A stretch of DNA of 33,000 nt from positions 1 through 33,000 of the forward strand of contig NZ_JAQVNX010000017.1 of the NCBI RefSeq assembly GCF_028702905.1. Direction: 5' to 3'. Both the position numbers and the translations under genes were made by a program. Under the pieces are notes generated by a model. That model was not told where the DNA came from. It did not search any database and worked only from the letters and a program-made list of their open reading frames with translations. Positions 7,829 to 15,745 of this stretch are shown here, piece after piece. Source of the stretch: Methanofollis sp. (lineage in GTDB: Archaea > Halobacteriota > Methanomicrobia > Methanomicrobiales > Methanofollaceae). Position 1 is the first letter of the stretch. Every line of letters begins with the position of its first letter.

Positions 7829-9079
7829 ATGAAGATTTCAGGAATTTCCCTCAGGAACTTCAAGAGTTTCCAGGCCGCATCGGCCGTCTTCGGCCCCTTC
7901 TCCGTGATCATCGGCCCGAATGCCGCCGGCAAGTCGAACTTTGTCGACGCCTTCACCTTCCTCTCCGACTGCGCACGCGAGGGCTTTGCCAATGCCGTCT
8001 CCCTCCAGGGGGGCGGGGAGTATATCAGGAACCTCCGCGCTCCTCCCGGCGAGACGACCGGGATCTCGGTCTCCCTCGACGCCGCCGCCGACCCGGCGCG
8101 GGTCCGCTTTTTCCGGGACGGTGGCCGGGTGATCGAGGCCGCGGCCCTGCGGGGCAGCTATGAGATCACCCTCGCCTGCGCCGGGGGCGGCTGCACGGTG
8201 GCCGAGGAGCGGATCACGGCGTCGTGCGTCTATACGGTCGTGGACGGCGACGGCCGCCCCTCGTCCCCGGGAGAGGGGGAGATCACCCTGGTCAGGTCGG
8301 TCGACGGTGCGGTCGGTTGCACGGTGACGCCGCCCGGCCTCGCGCCTGAACCCGAGTGCACCCCCCTGATGCCGGCCAGGCTCGCCCCTGACGAGTCGAT
8401 CCTGGAGAGCCCCGCGATCTACCCGACCTTCTCGCCCCTGGTCTCCCGCCTCGGGGGCTTCTTCCGCGATATCGGCCACTACGACCTCGACCCCCGCCTG
8501 GCAAAGAGGGCCGCCGAGATCCCGGGCCGTGCCGAACTCGAAAGGGACGGGCGCAACCTCGCCCTGGTGCTCAGGGCGATCCTCGCGGACCCGGAGAAGA
8601 AACGCCGCGCCTGGTCGTTCATCCGCGACCTCCTCCCCTTCATCGAGGAGATCAGGGTCGACGCCGTCGCCGAACGCTCTCTCATCGCCACGGTGAAGGA
8701 GGAGTACACCGCCGGCGCCGCAGTCCCCTCTTTCCTCCTTTCGGACGGGACGATCAACCTCACCGCCCTTGTCATCATCCTCTATTTCGAGGAGAAACCG
8801 GTGATCATCATCGAGGAACCGGAGAGGAACATCCACCCCCACCTGATCGCGAAACTCGTCACCATGATGCAGGACGTCGCCTGCCAGATGGGCCGGCAGG
8901 TGATCGTCACTACCCACCACCCCGAGGTGGTGAAGTACGGCGGCAGGGAGAACATTCTCCTCCTCAGGAGGGATGGGGAGGGCTACTCGTCCATCTCCCG
9001 CCCCTCAGAACGCGCCGAGCTCGAGGTCTTCCTGGAGAGCATGGGGATCGACGAACTCTATGTCCAGAACCTCCTCTGA
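7829..9079 (+). CDS. ABC/RecF-type AAA ATPase (OLD-like), defence candidate
   Basis: A 416-residue ATPase of the AAA_21/OLD-like class. The N-terminal MKISGISLRNFKSF is typical of SMC/RecF-like ATPases. Walker A is GPNAAGKS (29-36), the ABC signature is LLSDGT (about 302-307), and the Walker B-like strand is VIIIEEPERNIHP (about 326-338). A switch histidine region follows (VTTHHPEVVKYG). Its 3' end is nine bases from a gene for a small TOPRIM-like protein. ATPase plus TOPRIM partners is the arrangement of OLD/Gabija/PARIS-type phage defence, so a role in sensing invasion and licensing a nuclease is plausible (inference). GAGGTG at 7819-7824 precedes the ATG. The GC content is like the host's, so this is not a recent import. 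Confidence 0.85.
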   Translation: MKISGISLRNFKSFQAASAVFGPFSVIIGPNAAGKSNFVDAFTFLSDCAREGFANAVSLQGGGEYIRNLRAPPGETTGISVSLDAAADPARVRFFRDGGRVIEAAALRGSYEITLACAGGGCTVAEERITASCVYTVVDGDGRPSSPGEGEITLVRSVDGAVGCTVTPPGLAPEPECTPLMPARLAPDESILESPAIYPTFSPLVSRLGGFFRDIGHYDLDPRLAKRAAEIPGRAELERDGRNLALVLRAILADPEKKRRAWSFIRDLLPFIEEIRVDAVAERSLIATVKEEYTAGAAVPSFLLSDGTINLTALVIILYFEEKPVIIIEEPERNIHPHLIAKLVTMMQDVACQMGRQVIVTTHHPEVVKYGGRENILLLRRDGEGYSSISRPSERAELEVFLESMGIDELYVQNLL

Positions 9080-9088
9080 GGCAGGTCG

Positions 9089-9631
9089 ATGGCGGAAAAA
9101 TCCCTCTACGTCCTCCTCGAAGGGCCGGACGACGAACGCTTCTTCGAACGCGTCGTCGCCCCCCTCTTTGCGGCACAGGGTTATGAGACGAAGGTCTGGA
9201 AGTACGCCTGCGAGAAGAGGCTGCGGACGATGAACCTGGTTCGGGCGCTGAGAAAGGCCGGTTTTCCCTACGTATTTGTCAGGGACATCGACAGCACCCC
9301 CTATGCCGGCCGGCGGGTGCAGGAGACGCTGAACTCTTTCGGGCACGCAATGGAGGCCGAGATGGTCGTCATCGTCATCGCGGAGATCGAGAGCTGGTAC
9401 CTCGCCGGCGTGGGGAAGGAGGAGGAGGCCGCGCTCGGCCTCCCGCCCCTCCCCGGCCGGACAGAGCGGATCACGAAGGAGGCCTTCAACGCCCTCATCC
9501 CCAGGGGCGTCTCTCGCATTGCGTTCATGCAGGCGGTCCTTGACGGTTTCGATGTCGGGCTTGCGAAGCGGCGAAACAGATCCTTCCGGTATTTTATGAA
9601 CTGGTTCGTCGAGGGCGAGCGAGTACCGTGA
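9089..9631 (+). CDS. TOPRIM-like protein partnered with the ATPase
   Basis: A 180-residue protein with TOPRIM-type spacing of acidic residues: LLEGPDDERFF (E11, D14, D15), VRDIDST (D66, D68) and IAEIESWYLA (E99, E101). It resembles DUF4276/RloB-like proteins that pair with ABC-type ATPases, although I cannot name the exact family. TOPRIM domains coordinate metal and cleave or religate nucleic acid, so this would be the effector of the pair. It begins nine bases after the ATPase stop, with a GAGGCAGG-like ribosome site (9079-9086) overlapping that gap, so the two genes are co-expressed. The remaining sequence is basic near the C-terminus (KRRNRSFRYF), which could touch nucleic acid. Confidence 0.75.
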   Translation: MAEKSLYVLLEGPDDERFFERVVAPLFAAQGYETKVWKYACEKRLRTMNLVRALRKAGFPYVFVRDIDSTPYAGRRVQETLNSFGHAMEAEMVVIVIAEIESWYLAGVGKEEEAALGLPPLPGRTERITKEAFNALIPRGVSRIAFMQAVLDGFDVGLAKRRNRSFRYFMNWFVEGERVP

Positions 9632-9686
9632 GAAATGGGAGCATTTTTCCGCTGAAGGAAGAAAGGATCATCTGCTGGACGACGCC

Positions 9687-10196
9687 ATGACGATGGGAAT
9701 GCAATATTTCAAGCCGGCCGAGATTGCCGACCTCGCCGGCCTCCCCGAGGCCGAGGTGCGGGAGTACCTGGCCGCCCACCCCGACCTCTTTCACTCCCGG
9801 AGCATCGGCCCGGCGCGCCTGTACACCACGGCGGCCGTCGAGACGGTGAAAAAACTTGCCCGGGCGGCGAAGGAGGGAAAGAGCCCGGAAGAGGCGGTCG
9901 AACCTGTCGACGCCGAGGGGCCGGAGCCCGCGCCCTCGCCGGTGGTGCAGGCCTATGCCGAGGCCCGCGACCTCAAGGACGTGGTGGCGCGGCAGGACGC
10001 CGAGATCGCCACCCTCCGTTCGGGACTGGAAAACCAGAGGCAGGCCCTTGAGGCCAGGATCGCCGCCCTTGAGGGGGCGCTCGCGGCCGAGAAGAGGACG
10101 ACCTCCCTCATCTCGGAATGGGTCGAGTATTTCGATTATGAGGTGGCGCTCCTCAAGCGCCCCCTTCTTGAAAGAATCCTGGGAAAAAAGATTTAA
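9687..10196 (+). CDS. MerR-like HTH plus coiled-coil protein
   Basis: A 169-residue protein. Residues about 5-60 read as a winged-helix/MerR-like DNA-binding segment (MQYFKPAEIADLAGLPEAEVREYLAAHP, then GPARLYTTAAVETVKKL). An acidic proline-rich linker follows, and then a coiled coil (about 92-145) with regular heptads. The C-terminus is basic and hydrophobic (LLKRPLLERILGKKI). It could be a chromosome-binding or regulatory protein; the partner and target are unknown. It lies 55 bp after the TOPRIM gene and may share its transcript. ATG 9687 and ATG 9699 are both possible starts, since no clear ribosome site distinguishes them. Its stop overlaps the convergent PEGA gene's stop in TTAA. Confidence 0.72.
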   Translation: MTMGMQYFKPAEIADLAGLPEAEVREYLAAHPDLFHSRSIGPARLYTTAAVETVKKLARAAKEGKSPEEAVEPVDAEGPEPAPSPVVQAYAEARDLKDVVARQDAEIATLRSGLENQRQALEARIAALEGALAAEKRTTSLISEWVEYFDYEVALLKRPLLERILGKKI

Positions 10197-11101
10197 TTTT
10201 CCCGCCGCAGCAGGAGGAAAGCCCCGCAGATGCAGAGGGACCCGAGCACCGCGAAGGGTGAGAGCGGGGACTGCGTGGGGGTCACCGGCGTGAGGGTGGT
10301 GTCGATCTCGACAGTCTCCCCTTTTGCCGGGTACTGGCTGATCCCGACGGACTGGGGTGCGTAACCCTCGGCGCTGACGGTGACAGTCTTGTACGGCGTG
10401 CCTGTCACGTAGACCCTGACAAGGAGTTCGCCGTTTTTGATCTCACCCTTGGCCTCGCCGTCAAAGGCGACCTTTGCCCCTTCGACATTGGACTTCACGA
10501 GGAATGCGCCCATGTCGCCGCCGATCGGCGCCTGCTGGAGGGTCGCCGTGATAGTGACGGTCTCGCTCTTGGCCGGGTACTCGGTGACCGGTGCGGTGTA
10601 TGTCTCATACCCGTCGGCCTCGACGCTGATGCTCTTGTATGGCGTGCCTGTCACATAGACGCGGACGACGAGTTCGCCGTTTGCGATCTCGCCCTTGAGG
10701 TCGCTGTCGAAGAAGACCTTTGCCCCCTCGACATTGGACTTCACGAGGTACGCGCCCGTGTCGCCGCCGATCGGTGCCTGCTGGAGGTTGGCGTTGATGT
10801 CGACGGTCTCGCCCTTGGCCGGGTACTCGACGATCGAAGTGGTGTAGGTCTCATAGCCGTCTGCCTCGATGCTGATGGTCTTGTACGGGGTGCCCGTCAC
10901 ATAGACCGGCACCAGGAGGCGGCCGCTTGTGATCTCGCCCTTGAGGTCGTTGTCGAAGAAGACCTGTGCGCCGTCGACGTTGCAGTGGACGGCATAATAG
11001 CCCTGGTCGCCGCCGATCGTCTCTGCCGCGGCACTGGCGACGGCAGGGACGGTGCAGACGAGGAGGGCGATGCCCAGAATCAGGATCTGCGTTCTGTCCA
11101 T
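10193..11101 (-). CDS. Exported protein with three PEGA repeats
   Basis: A 302-residue surface protein. A signal peptide (1-25, ending VASAAA) is followed by three PEGA-type beta modules at about 34-107, 116-190 and 198-271, with a period of 82 residues. Each carries SNVEGAKVFFD, KGEI.NGEL.V.VYVTGTPYK and E.DGYE-like signatures. A threonine/proline stretch (TPVTPTQSP) leads into a C-terminal hydrophobic helix and RREN, which anchors it to the membrane. PEGA domains are carbohydrate- or surface-associated beta folds; the ligand is unknown. The open frame runs far upstream, but MDRTQILILGIALL at 11101 gives a proper signal peptide and follows a TATA box near 11171. Confidence 0.87.
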   Translation of the reverse strand: MDRTQILILGIALLVCTVPAVASAAAETIGGDQGYYAVHCNVDGAQVFFDNDLKGEITSGRLLVPVYVTGTPYKTISIEADGYETYTTSIVEYPAKGETVDINANLQQAPIGGDTGAYLVKSNVEGAKVFFDSDLKGEIANGELVVRVYVTGTPYKSISVEADGYETYTAPVTEYPAKSETVTITATLQQAPIGGDMGAFLVKSNVEGAKVAFDGEAKGEIKNGELLVRVYVTGTPYKTVTVSAEGYAPQSVGISQYPAKGETVEIDTTLTPVTPTQSPLSPFAVLGSLCICGAFLLLRREN

Positions 11102-11165
11102 GTCTATGCAAAAGCATTGACTCTTAAGAATCCTTTCGATCTGATGCGTGCGCATGCAATTGAGA

Positions 11166-11176
11166 GAATATATATC
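11166..11176 (-). promoter_or_regulatory. TATA box of the PEGA-repeat gene
   Basis: GGATATATATTC read on the minus strand. It would start transcription near 11145, leaving a leader of about 45 bases before ATG 11101. Confidence 0.5.
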
Positions 11177-11388
11177 CCCATATGCGCGAGGCGGATGTAT
11201 GGAGACGATGGAGGAGGCTGACCGGCAGGCATCTGTGGTGTGCTTTTCTGCCCTTCGGCCACCCCCATCGCTATTCTCCGCCTGCGTCAGGGTGACTGAC
11301 CTCAACCTCCCTGCATGCACGGAGATGCTCGCCCGCTTCATCGCCGGGGCACCCTGACCTCTGGCACGAGGATATCGGGGGGCTCTAG

Positions 11389-12201
11389 GTGGGTCTCGAC
11401 CCGGCATCTGCGCTGCCGATGGCCTGGTCGGCCGCCCTGTACGACGGCGGGCCTGTGCGGGAGTTCATCGACGCCCTTGACCTCTCGCCCGCCTATGGCC
11501 TCCTGAAGGAGTGCGAGGAGGTCTGCCCGTGGTACGGCGAGGTGGTCCAGAACGGGCGGCATATGATCGCCTGCCTTCTTGGACAGGCGCTGGATAGGGC
11601 AGGCGAACCCTGCAGGGTCGTGGTCCCGGCGGCAGGGATGAACCCCCTGGCCCTCGAGGTGCTGGAGCGCTACCCCGATCAGGTCTCCTCGGTCGTGGAG
11701 GTTGGTCGTGCCGGGATGGAGGAGAAACACGCCCTCTACGCGAGGGTCGCCCCTGACCTCGCCGCCCGGATCTCCTGTGTCCAGGCCGATATCGCCTCTG
11801 TCCTTTCTCTTCCCTTTGCGGTCGGGGAACCGACGGTCCTTGTCCTTGAGGGGGCGAGTTATTATCCTGACCGGGCCACCCTCGCCGGCATCCTCGGTTC
11901 ATTCTACTCCGGGACAGGGAAGAACCACGTGATCGCGGAGTACCTCGCCCCCTGCCAGATGGTCGCCCTGCGCAGGCGGGCGGTCCCGCGGGCCGTTCTC
12001 TCCTGCCTCAAGGAGAGGTCGGGCCTGCCCGTCATCTCCCTGTACACACCGGGCATGATAGAGTCGTTGATCAGGGACGCAGGCGGGCGGGTCGAGGCAC
12101 ACTATTCGATGGCCGCGATGGAGCGCCTCCGTTGCGGCGAGAACCACTTTTTCCGGTCTGACGAGGACGGCCGGATCTGGTGCACGGTCGGCCGTCTGTA
12201 A
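11389..12201 (+). CDS. SAM-dependent methyltransferase-like protein
   Basis: A 270-residue protein with a class I methyltransferase-like core, closest in style to leucine carboxyl methyltransferase (LCMT/PPM1) proteins. CRVVVPAAGMNPLALE (75-90) stands in for the glycine-rich SAM loop. VVEVGRAGMEEKH (102-114) follows as the acidic second strand, ISCVQADI (about 129-136) as the next, and VLVLEGASYY as the fourth. The target is unknown. The GTG start at 11389 sits directly after an in-frame TAG, so the gene cannot extend upstream. ATG 11419 is the alternative start. There is no clear operon partner. Confidence 0.68.
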   Translation: MGLDPASALPMAWSAALYDGGPVREFIDALDLSPAYGLLKECEEVCPWYGEVVQNGRHMIACLLGQALDRAGEPCRVVVPAAGMNPLALEVLERYPDQVSSVVEVGRAGMEEKHALYARVAPDLAARISCVQADIASVLSLPFAVGEPTVLVLEGASYYPDRATLAGILGSFYSGTGKNHVIAEYLAPCQMVALRRRAVPRAVLSCLKERSGLPVISLYTPGMIESLIRDAGGRVEAHYSMAAMERLRCGENHFFRSDEDGRIWCTVGRL

Positions 12202-12206
12202 TGTCA

Positions 12207-12214
12207 CCATATAT
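12207..12214 (+). promoter_or_regulatory. Candidate TATA box of rlmH
   Basis: CCATATAT, about 40 bp before ATG 12251 and just after the methyltransferase-like gene's stop. Confidence 0.45.
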
Positions 12215-12250
12215 CTGGAAAGGGGTGCGAAGGGTACAGGGGCTCTGGAG

Positions 12251-12730
12251 ATGCAGGTGAGTGTCGTTGCCGTTGGAAAGGCAAAAGAGCGGTACATCGA
12301 AGAGGGGATTGCAGAATATGAGAAACGCCTCCGCCCGTATGCGAACTGCGAGATCATCGAGGTGAAGGACGAGCGGGTGCCGAAGAACGCCTCGCCGGCA
12401 GAGGAGGCGAAGGTGAAGGAAGAGGAAGGAGAGCGGATCCTGGCGGCTGTCCGCGGGGGCGCCCTTCTCGTCGCCCTCGACGGTGCCGGTGAGATGTGGT
12501 CGAGCGAGGACCTTGCTGCTCGCCTGCGTACCTGGGAGATCTCCGGAACGCGGGAGGTGTGTTTTGTGATCGGCGGGCCTCTCGGTCTTTCGCAGGCGGT
12601 GCTGAACCGTGCCGATCTCCGCCTCTCCCTCTCGCGGATGACCTTCCTCCACACCATGGTCAGGGTGATCCTCCTCGAACAGATCTACCGGGCCTTCAGG
12701 ATCGTGCGAGGCGAACCGTACCACAAGTGA
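12251..12730 (+). CDS. rlmH: 23S rRNA methyltransferase RlmH
   Basis: A 159-residue SPOUT-family enzyme that methylates N3 of pseudouridine 1915 in helix 69 of 23S rRNA. The family signatures are complete: MQVSVVAVGKAKERYIEEGIAEYEKRL at the N-terminus, VCFVIGGPLGLS (the knot SAM loop, about 102-113) and the C-terminal LSRMTFLHTMVRVILLEQIYRAFRIVRGEPYHK. The length is the usual one. RlmH is universal in bacteria but patchy in archaea; methanomicrobial copies are known to occur. GGAG lies right against the ATG, with a GGGG-type site slightly upstream. Confidence 0.96.
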   Translation: MQVSVVAVGKAKERYIEEGIAEYEKRLRPYANCEIIEVKDERVPKNASPAEEAKVKEEEGERILAAVRGGALLVALDGAGEMWSSEDLAARLRTWEISGTREVCFVIGGPLGLSQAVLNRADLRLSLSRMTFLHTMVRVILLEQIYRAFRIVRGEPYHK

Positions 12731-12765
12731 TCCTCCTCGCGGTTCCTCTCTCCCCGGTGGGCCGG

Positions 12766-12800
12766 GGGGCATATGCCCCGTTATATACTTCTTTTTTCAT
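12766..12800 (+). terminator. Palindrome and T-rich tract after rlmH
   Basis: A perfect 14-base palindrome GGGGCATATGCCCC (12766-12779) is followed by a T-rich tract (12781-12800). It could end rlmH transcription. The tract also contains TTATATA, so it could be promoter-like. Confidence 0.45.
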
Positions 12801-12885
12801 CTCACTGCCCTTAAAACCTGACCGTCGCTCTCAAATTGACACTTTGCTCTGATTTCTCTTTTCCTTGGAGATGTCAGGATCAAAA

Positions 12886-12893
12886 AATTTATA
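12886..12893 (+). promoter_or_regulatory. TATA box of the Hsp20-like gene
   Basis: AATTTATA preceded by an A-run (BRE-like). The predicted start of transcription is near 12916, about 45 bases before ATG 12960. Confidence 0.55.
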
Positions 12894-12959
12894 CTTGTAG
12901 GTCAGAAAAATGTACTTCGGGGACAGTCGGAGACCGGCTACCCTACGTGAGGAATCAGC

Positions 12960-13427
12960 ATGAGCCAGGATATACCAGAGGAAGACTTCAGTGAACTGAG
13001 CGATTACATCAGGCAGATGGTGAACCGCGCACAGGACGAATACGAGAACAAGCCCGTCGCATTCGGGATTTATATGCTGATCCGGGACGGCCACTGCCAT
13101 GTCCTCCCGCCCACGTGGTCCCCGATGAAGGCGCTGACCGGCAGTGAAGGGGCCGGGGCGAACGAACCTGTGGTGGAGGTCCACCAGGTCGGCGGGGAGA
13201 CTGTCGTGACCGCAGCGCTTCCCGGCGTGACTGCCGACGGCGTCAGGGTCTGGCAGGAGGACGCCTCCCTCCATATCGCCGCGGAGGACAGCGAAAGGCG
13301 GTACTACACCACGGTCGCCCTCCCGTCCCCGGCCCTCGCGGTGGCGCGGATGTCTTTCAAGCATGGTGTCCTCGAAGTGGTGGTCGGCCCGTCGGGCATG
13401 GCCGAGATCGGGGATTGTATAGACTAA
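12960..13427 (+). CDS. Hsp20/alpha-crystallin-like protein
   Basis: A 155-residue protein. The N-terminal half (about 1-55) is acidic and helical, with no recognised domain. The C-terminal half (about 70-150) reads as an alpha-crystallin beta sandwich: VTAALPGVTADGVRVWQEDASLHIAAEDSERRYYTTVALPSPALAVARMSFKHGVLEVVVG. This follows the Hsp20 pattern ending in the conserved NGVLEV-type strand. Such proteins are ATP-independent chaperones; GvpH-like relatives work with gas vesicles, but no gas-vesicle gene is nearby. It lacks the usual C-terminal I-x-I motif, so it may not form large oligomers. It is apparently monocistronic. Confidence 0.78.
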   Translation: MSQDIPEEDFSELSDYIRQMVNRAQDEYENKPVAFGIYMLIRDGHCHVLPPTWSPMKALTGSEGAGANEPVVEVHQVGGETVVTAALPGVTADGVRVWQEDASLHIAAEDSERRYYTTVALPSPALAVARMSFKHGVLEVVVGPSGMAEIGDCID

Positions 13428-13640
13428 TTTTTTTTACGTCCGGAGCGAGGGGGCATGCCCGGCTCCTCCCCCCTGCACTCCTGGCCCGGGCCTTTTCTAA
13501 TCTGCTCCAGGCGTTTTTCAGAACGCACTCCTGATGTGACCTGTCCCTTGCGTGGCGATGAAATCGTTTTTTGAGAGATTTCTTTCTCTATATTTTCTTG
13601 TTTTTCTCATTCGATGATATTATCAAAAAAATATTCCGGA

Positions 13641-13650
13641 ATTTTTATAT
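13641..13650 (+). promoter_or_regulatory. Candidate TATA box upstream of the small zinc protein
   Basis: ATTTTTATAT within a sharply AT-rich stretch (13560-13680). It would start transcription near 13672, consistent with a GTG start around 13688-13706. Confidence 0.45.
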
Positions 13651-13705
13651 CGGGGTGGATTCTATTGTCGCGCAAGAATATATTTTCGTGGGCAGGGTGG
13701 TTGTG

Positions 13706-13981
13706 GTGTCAGGTGGCACGGTTGGGCGGCAGGAATGCTGGAATAAAAAATTCGGGGACGGGGGAAAGGGCAGGTGTGCGGTCTGCGGGAAGACGATCTA
13801 CCGGAATGCCCTGCCTGACTCCAAGTGGGCCTGGGAGCCCGGGCAGAGCAGGGCGCCCTCCTTCCCCGGTGGTGACGGTCCCCGGCGGAACGGTGTACCC
13901 CTCTGCACGGCGTGCAGCCGTCGGGTGTCCCGGAGAGGGCCTGACGATTATGCGGCGCTGGGTATGATCCTGCTGCTATGA
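13706..13981 (+). CDS. Small zinc-ribbon-like protein, unknown function
   Basis: A predicted 91-residue protein with two C-x2-C pairs (C24/C27 in CAVCGK and C67/C70 in CTAC), which likely bind one zinc. The linker between them is proline- and tryptophan-containing. No family is recognised. An open frame continues upstream to 13571 across AT-rich DNA that looks like a promoter and not coding sequence, so I place the start at one of the GTG codons after the TATA element (13688, 13703 or 13706). 13706 is favoured because of an AGGGTGG site just before it. The start is uncertain, and the gene itself is only moderately certain. Confidence 0.5.
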   Translation: MSGGTVGRQECWNKKFGDGGKGRCAVCGKTIYRNALPDSKWAWEPGQSRAPSFPGGDGPRRNGVPLCTACSRRVSRRGPDDYAALGMILLL

Positions 13982-14049
13982 TACGTTTCGCCGATGGAAA
14001 GTCCCTGCCTTCTATGGCGTTTAAATCTTTTTATTTCCTCGCAAATCAG

Positions 14050-14057
14050 TTTAAATA
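14050..14057 (+). promoter_or_regulatory. TATA box of the glutamine synthetase gene
   Basis: TTTAAATA, 43 bases before ATG 14100. I looked for an NrpR-type operator (GGAA-N6-TTCC) nearby and did not find one. Confidence 0.55.
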
Positions 14058-14099
14058 GGGATTATGTTTTTATCCGGCCAGAACCAACGTTAGGAAATT

Positions 14100-15605
14100 A
14101 TGAAAGACTCTGAGATCTTGATGAATCCCAACGATCTGGTTCGTTTTCTCAAGAAGGATCCGGCGGAGTTTACCAAGGAAGACATCATCCACTTCTGCGA
14201 GGAAAATGCGATCGAGATGGTGAACTTCCGGTACGCCGCGGAGGACGGCCAGCTCAAGACCCTCAACTTCATTATCTCCTCGAAGGAACACCTCGACACC
14301 ATCCTCTCCGACGGCGAGCGTGTCGACGGCAGCAACCTCTTCTCGTTCATCGAGGCCGGAAGCAGCGACCTGTACGCGATCCCCCGCTACCGCACCGCGT
14401 TCATGAACCCCTTCACCGAGGTGCCCACGCTGGAGATCCTCTGCTCCTTCTACGACAACGAGGGCAAGCCCCTGGAGAGCTCCCCCGAGTACGTGCTCCG
14501 CAAGGCGAACGAGGAGTTCACCCGCCAGACCGGTGCCGTCTTCAAGACCCTCGGCGAACTCGAGTACTACGTGATCAGCCCGCGCGAGGACCTCTACCCC
14601 GGCCGCGACCAGAAGGGCTACCACACGGCCGAACCCTTCGCGAAGTTCGAAGACCTGCGGAATGAGGCGATGAAGTTGATCGCCCGCGCCGGCGGCAAGA
14701 TCAAGTACGGCCACTCCGAGGTCGGCTGCTTCTGCAACGAGGACACCTACTACGAGCAGCATGAGATCGAGTTCCTCCCGGTGCCGGTGGAGCAGGCGGT
14801 CGAGCAGATCATCCTGGCGAAGTGGATCCTGCGCATGCTCGGCTACCGCTACGGCGTCGACATCAGCTATGCCCCGAAGATCACCGTCGGCAAGGCGGGC
14901 AGCGGCATGCACTTCCACATGCTCGTCGAGAAGGACGGCAGGAACCTGATGGTCGAGGACGGCAAGCTCAGCTCCATGGCCAGGAAGATGATCGCCGGCA
15001 TCCTCGACGCCGCGGACGCGATCACGGCCTTCGGCAACTGCATCCCGACCTCGTACCTCCGCCTGGTTCCCCACCAGGAAGCCCCGACCTACATCTGCTG
15101 GGGCGACCGCAACCGCTCTGTCGTGGTCCGCGTGCCCCTGGGCTGGACCTGCGGTTCAGATATGACCCGTGACGCCAACCCCTGCGGCTACCACTGCGAC
15201 GCGGCGAGGCCGTCCAAGCAGACGATCGAGTACCGTGTCGCGGACGGCTCCTGCGATCCCTATCTCACCGTCGCCTCCCTGATCCTCGCCTCCCTCCGCG
15301 GCATCACCATGCCCGACGCCCTCAAGCAGGCCGAGGACCTCTATGTCATCGGCAACATCTTCAGGCCCGAGTTCAAGGACCACCTCGCCACCTTCAGGCA
15401 GCTCCCGGCATCCTGCTCTGAGTCGGCCGACGTCCTCGCCGCCAGGCGTGCGATCTTCGAGGAGAACGGCATCTTCCCGGCAGGCATGATCGACAACAGG
15501 ATCCAGACTCTGAAGGCCTTCAACGACAAGGGCCTCAGCGAGAAACTCTACGGCAACACGGAAGCGATCCGCGAGCTCGTCGAGAAGTACATCCACGTCG
15601 CATAA
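14100..15605 (+). CDS. Glutamine synthetase family protein
   Basis: A 501-residue protein of the glutamine synthetase superfamily, which condenses glutamate and ammonia using ATP. The catalytic landmarks are present in divergent form: GELEYYVI (about 152-159, first metal glutamates), GKAGSGMHFHMLVEKDG (about 264-280), TSYLRLVPHQEAPTYICWGDRNRSVVVRVP (about 317-346) and IEYRVADGSCDPYLTVASLILAS (about 378-400). It is longer than classic type I GlnA, and motifs such as RFPDPSCNPY are changed to YRVADGSCDPY. It may therefore be a paralogue acting on another amine or acid and not the main GS. It is single-gene with its own promoter, and its codon use is strongly host-like, suggesting high expression. 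Confidence 0.85.
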   Translation: MKDSEILMNPNDLVRFLKKDPAEFTKEDIIHFCEENAIEMVNFRYAAEDGQLKTLNFIISSKEHLDTILSDGERVDGSNLFSFIEAGSSDLYAIPRYRTAFMNPFTEVPTLEILCSFYDNEGKPLESSPEYVLRKANEEFTRQTGAVFKTLGELEYYVISPREDLYPGRDQKGYHTAEPFAKFEDLRNEAMKLIARAGGKIKYGHSEVGCFCNEDTYYEQHEIEFLPVPVEQAVEQIILAKWILRMLGYRYGVDISYAPKITVGKAGSGMHFHMLVEKDGRNLMVEDGKLSSMARKMIAGILDAADAITAFGNCIPTSYLRLVPHQEAPTYICWGDRNRSVVVRVPLGWTCGSDMTRDANPCGYHCDAARPSKQTIEYRVADGSCDPYLTVASLILASLRGITMPDALKQAEDLYVIGNIFRPEFKDHLATFRQLPASCSESADVLAARRAIFEENGIFPAGMIDNRIQTLKAFNDKGLSEKLYGNTEAIRELVEKYIHVA

Positions 15606-15622
15606 GGTCTCAGAATACTCCT

Positions 15623-15643
15623 CCCGATACAATCTTTTTTCGG
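15623..15643 (+). terminator. T-rich terminator after glutamine synthetase
   Basis: CCCGA and TCGGG-type arms flank a TTTTTT run, 20-40 bases after the stop, consistent with an archaeal T-tract terminator. Confidence 0.45.
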
Positions 15644-15745
15644 GGTGGGTGGAGGTTCTCTTTTTCTCGGGAAAATGAAGTATCTGCGCTGAGCAGCGTA
15701 TGTGTCCTGCCGTTGCTTCTGCATAGCGGCGGTTCTTTTGGCCTC

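Noticed and set aside
7417-7992. 191-codon minus-strand frame covering the DUF5654-like gene
   Set aside because: Different frame from the membrane protein and crosses the divergent promoters, so it is a shadow frame.
11148-11357. Open frame upstream of the methyltransferase-like gene
   Set aside because: No ribosome site or family resemblance, and it spans the PEGA promoter region.
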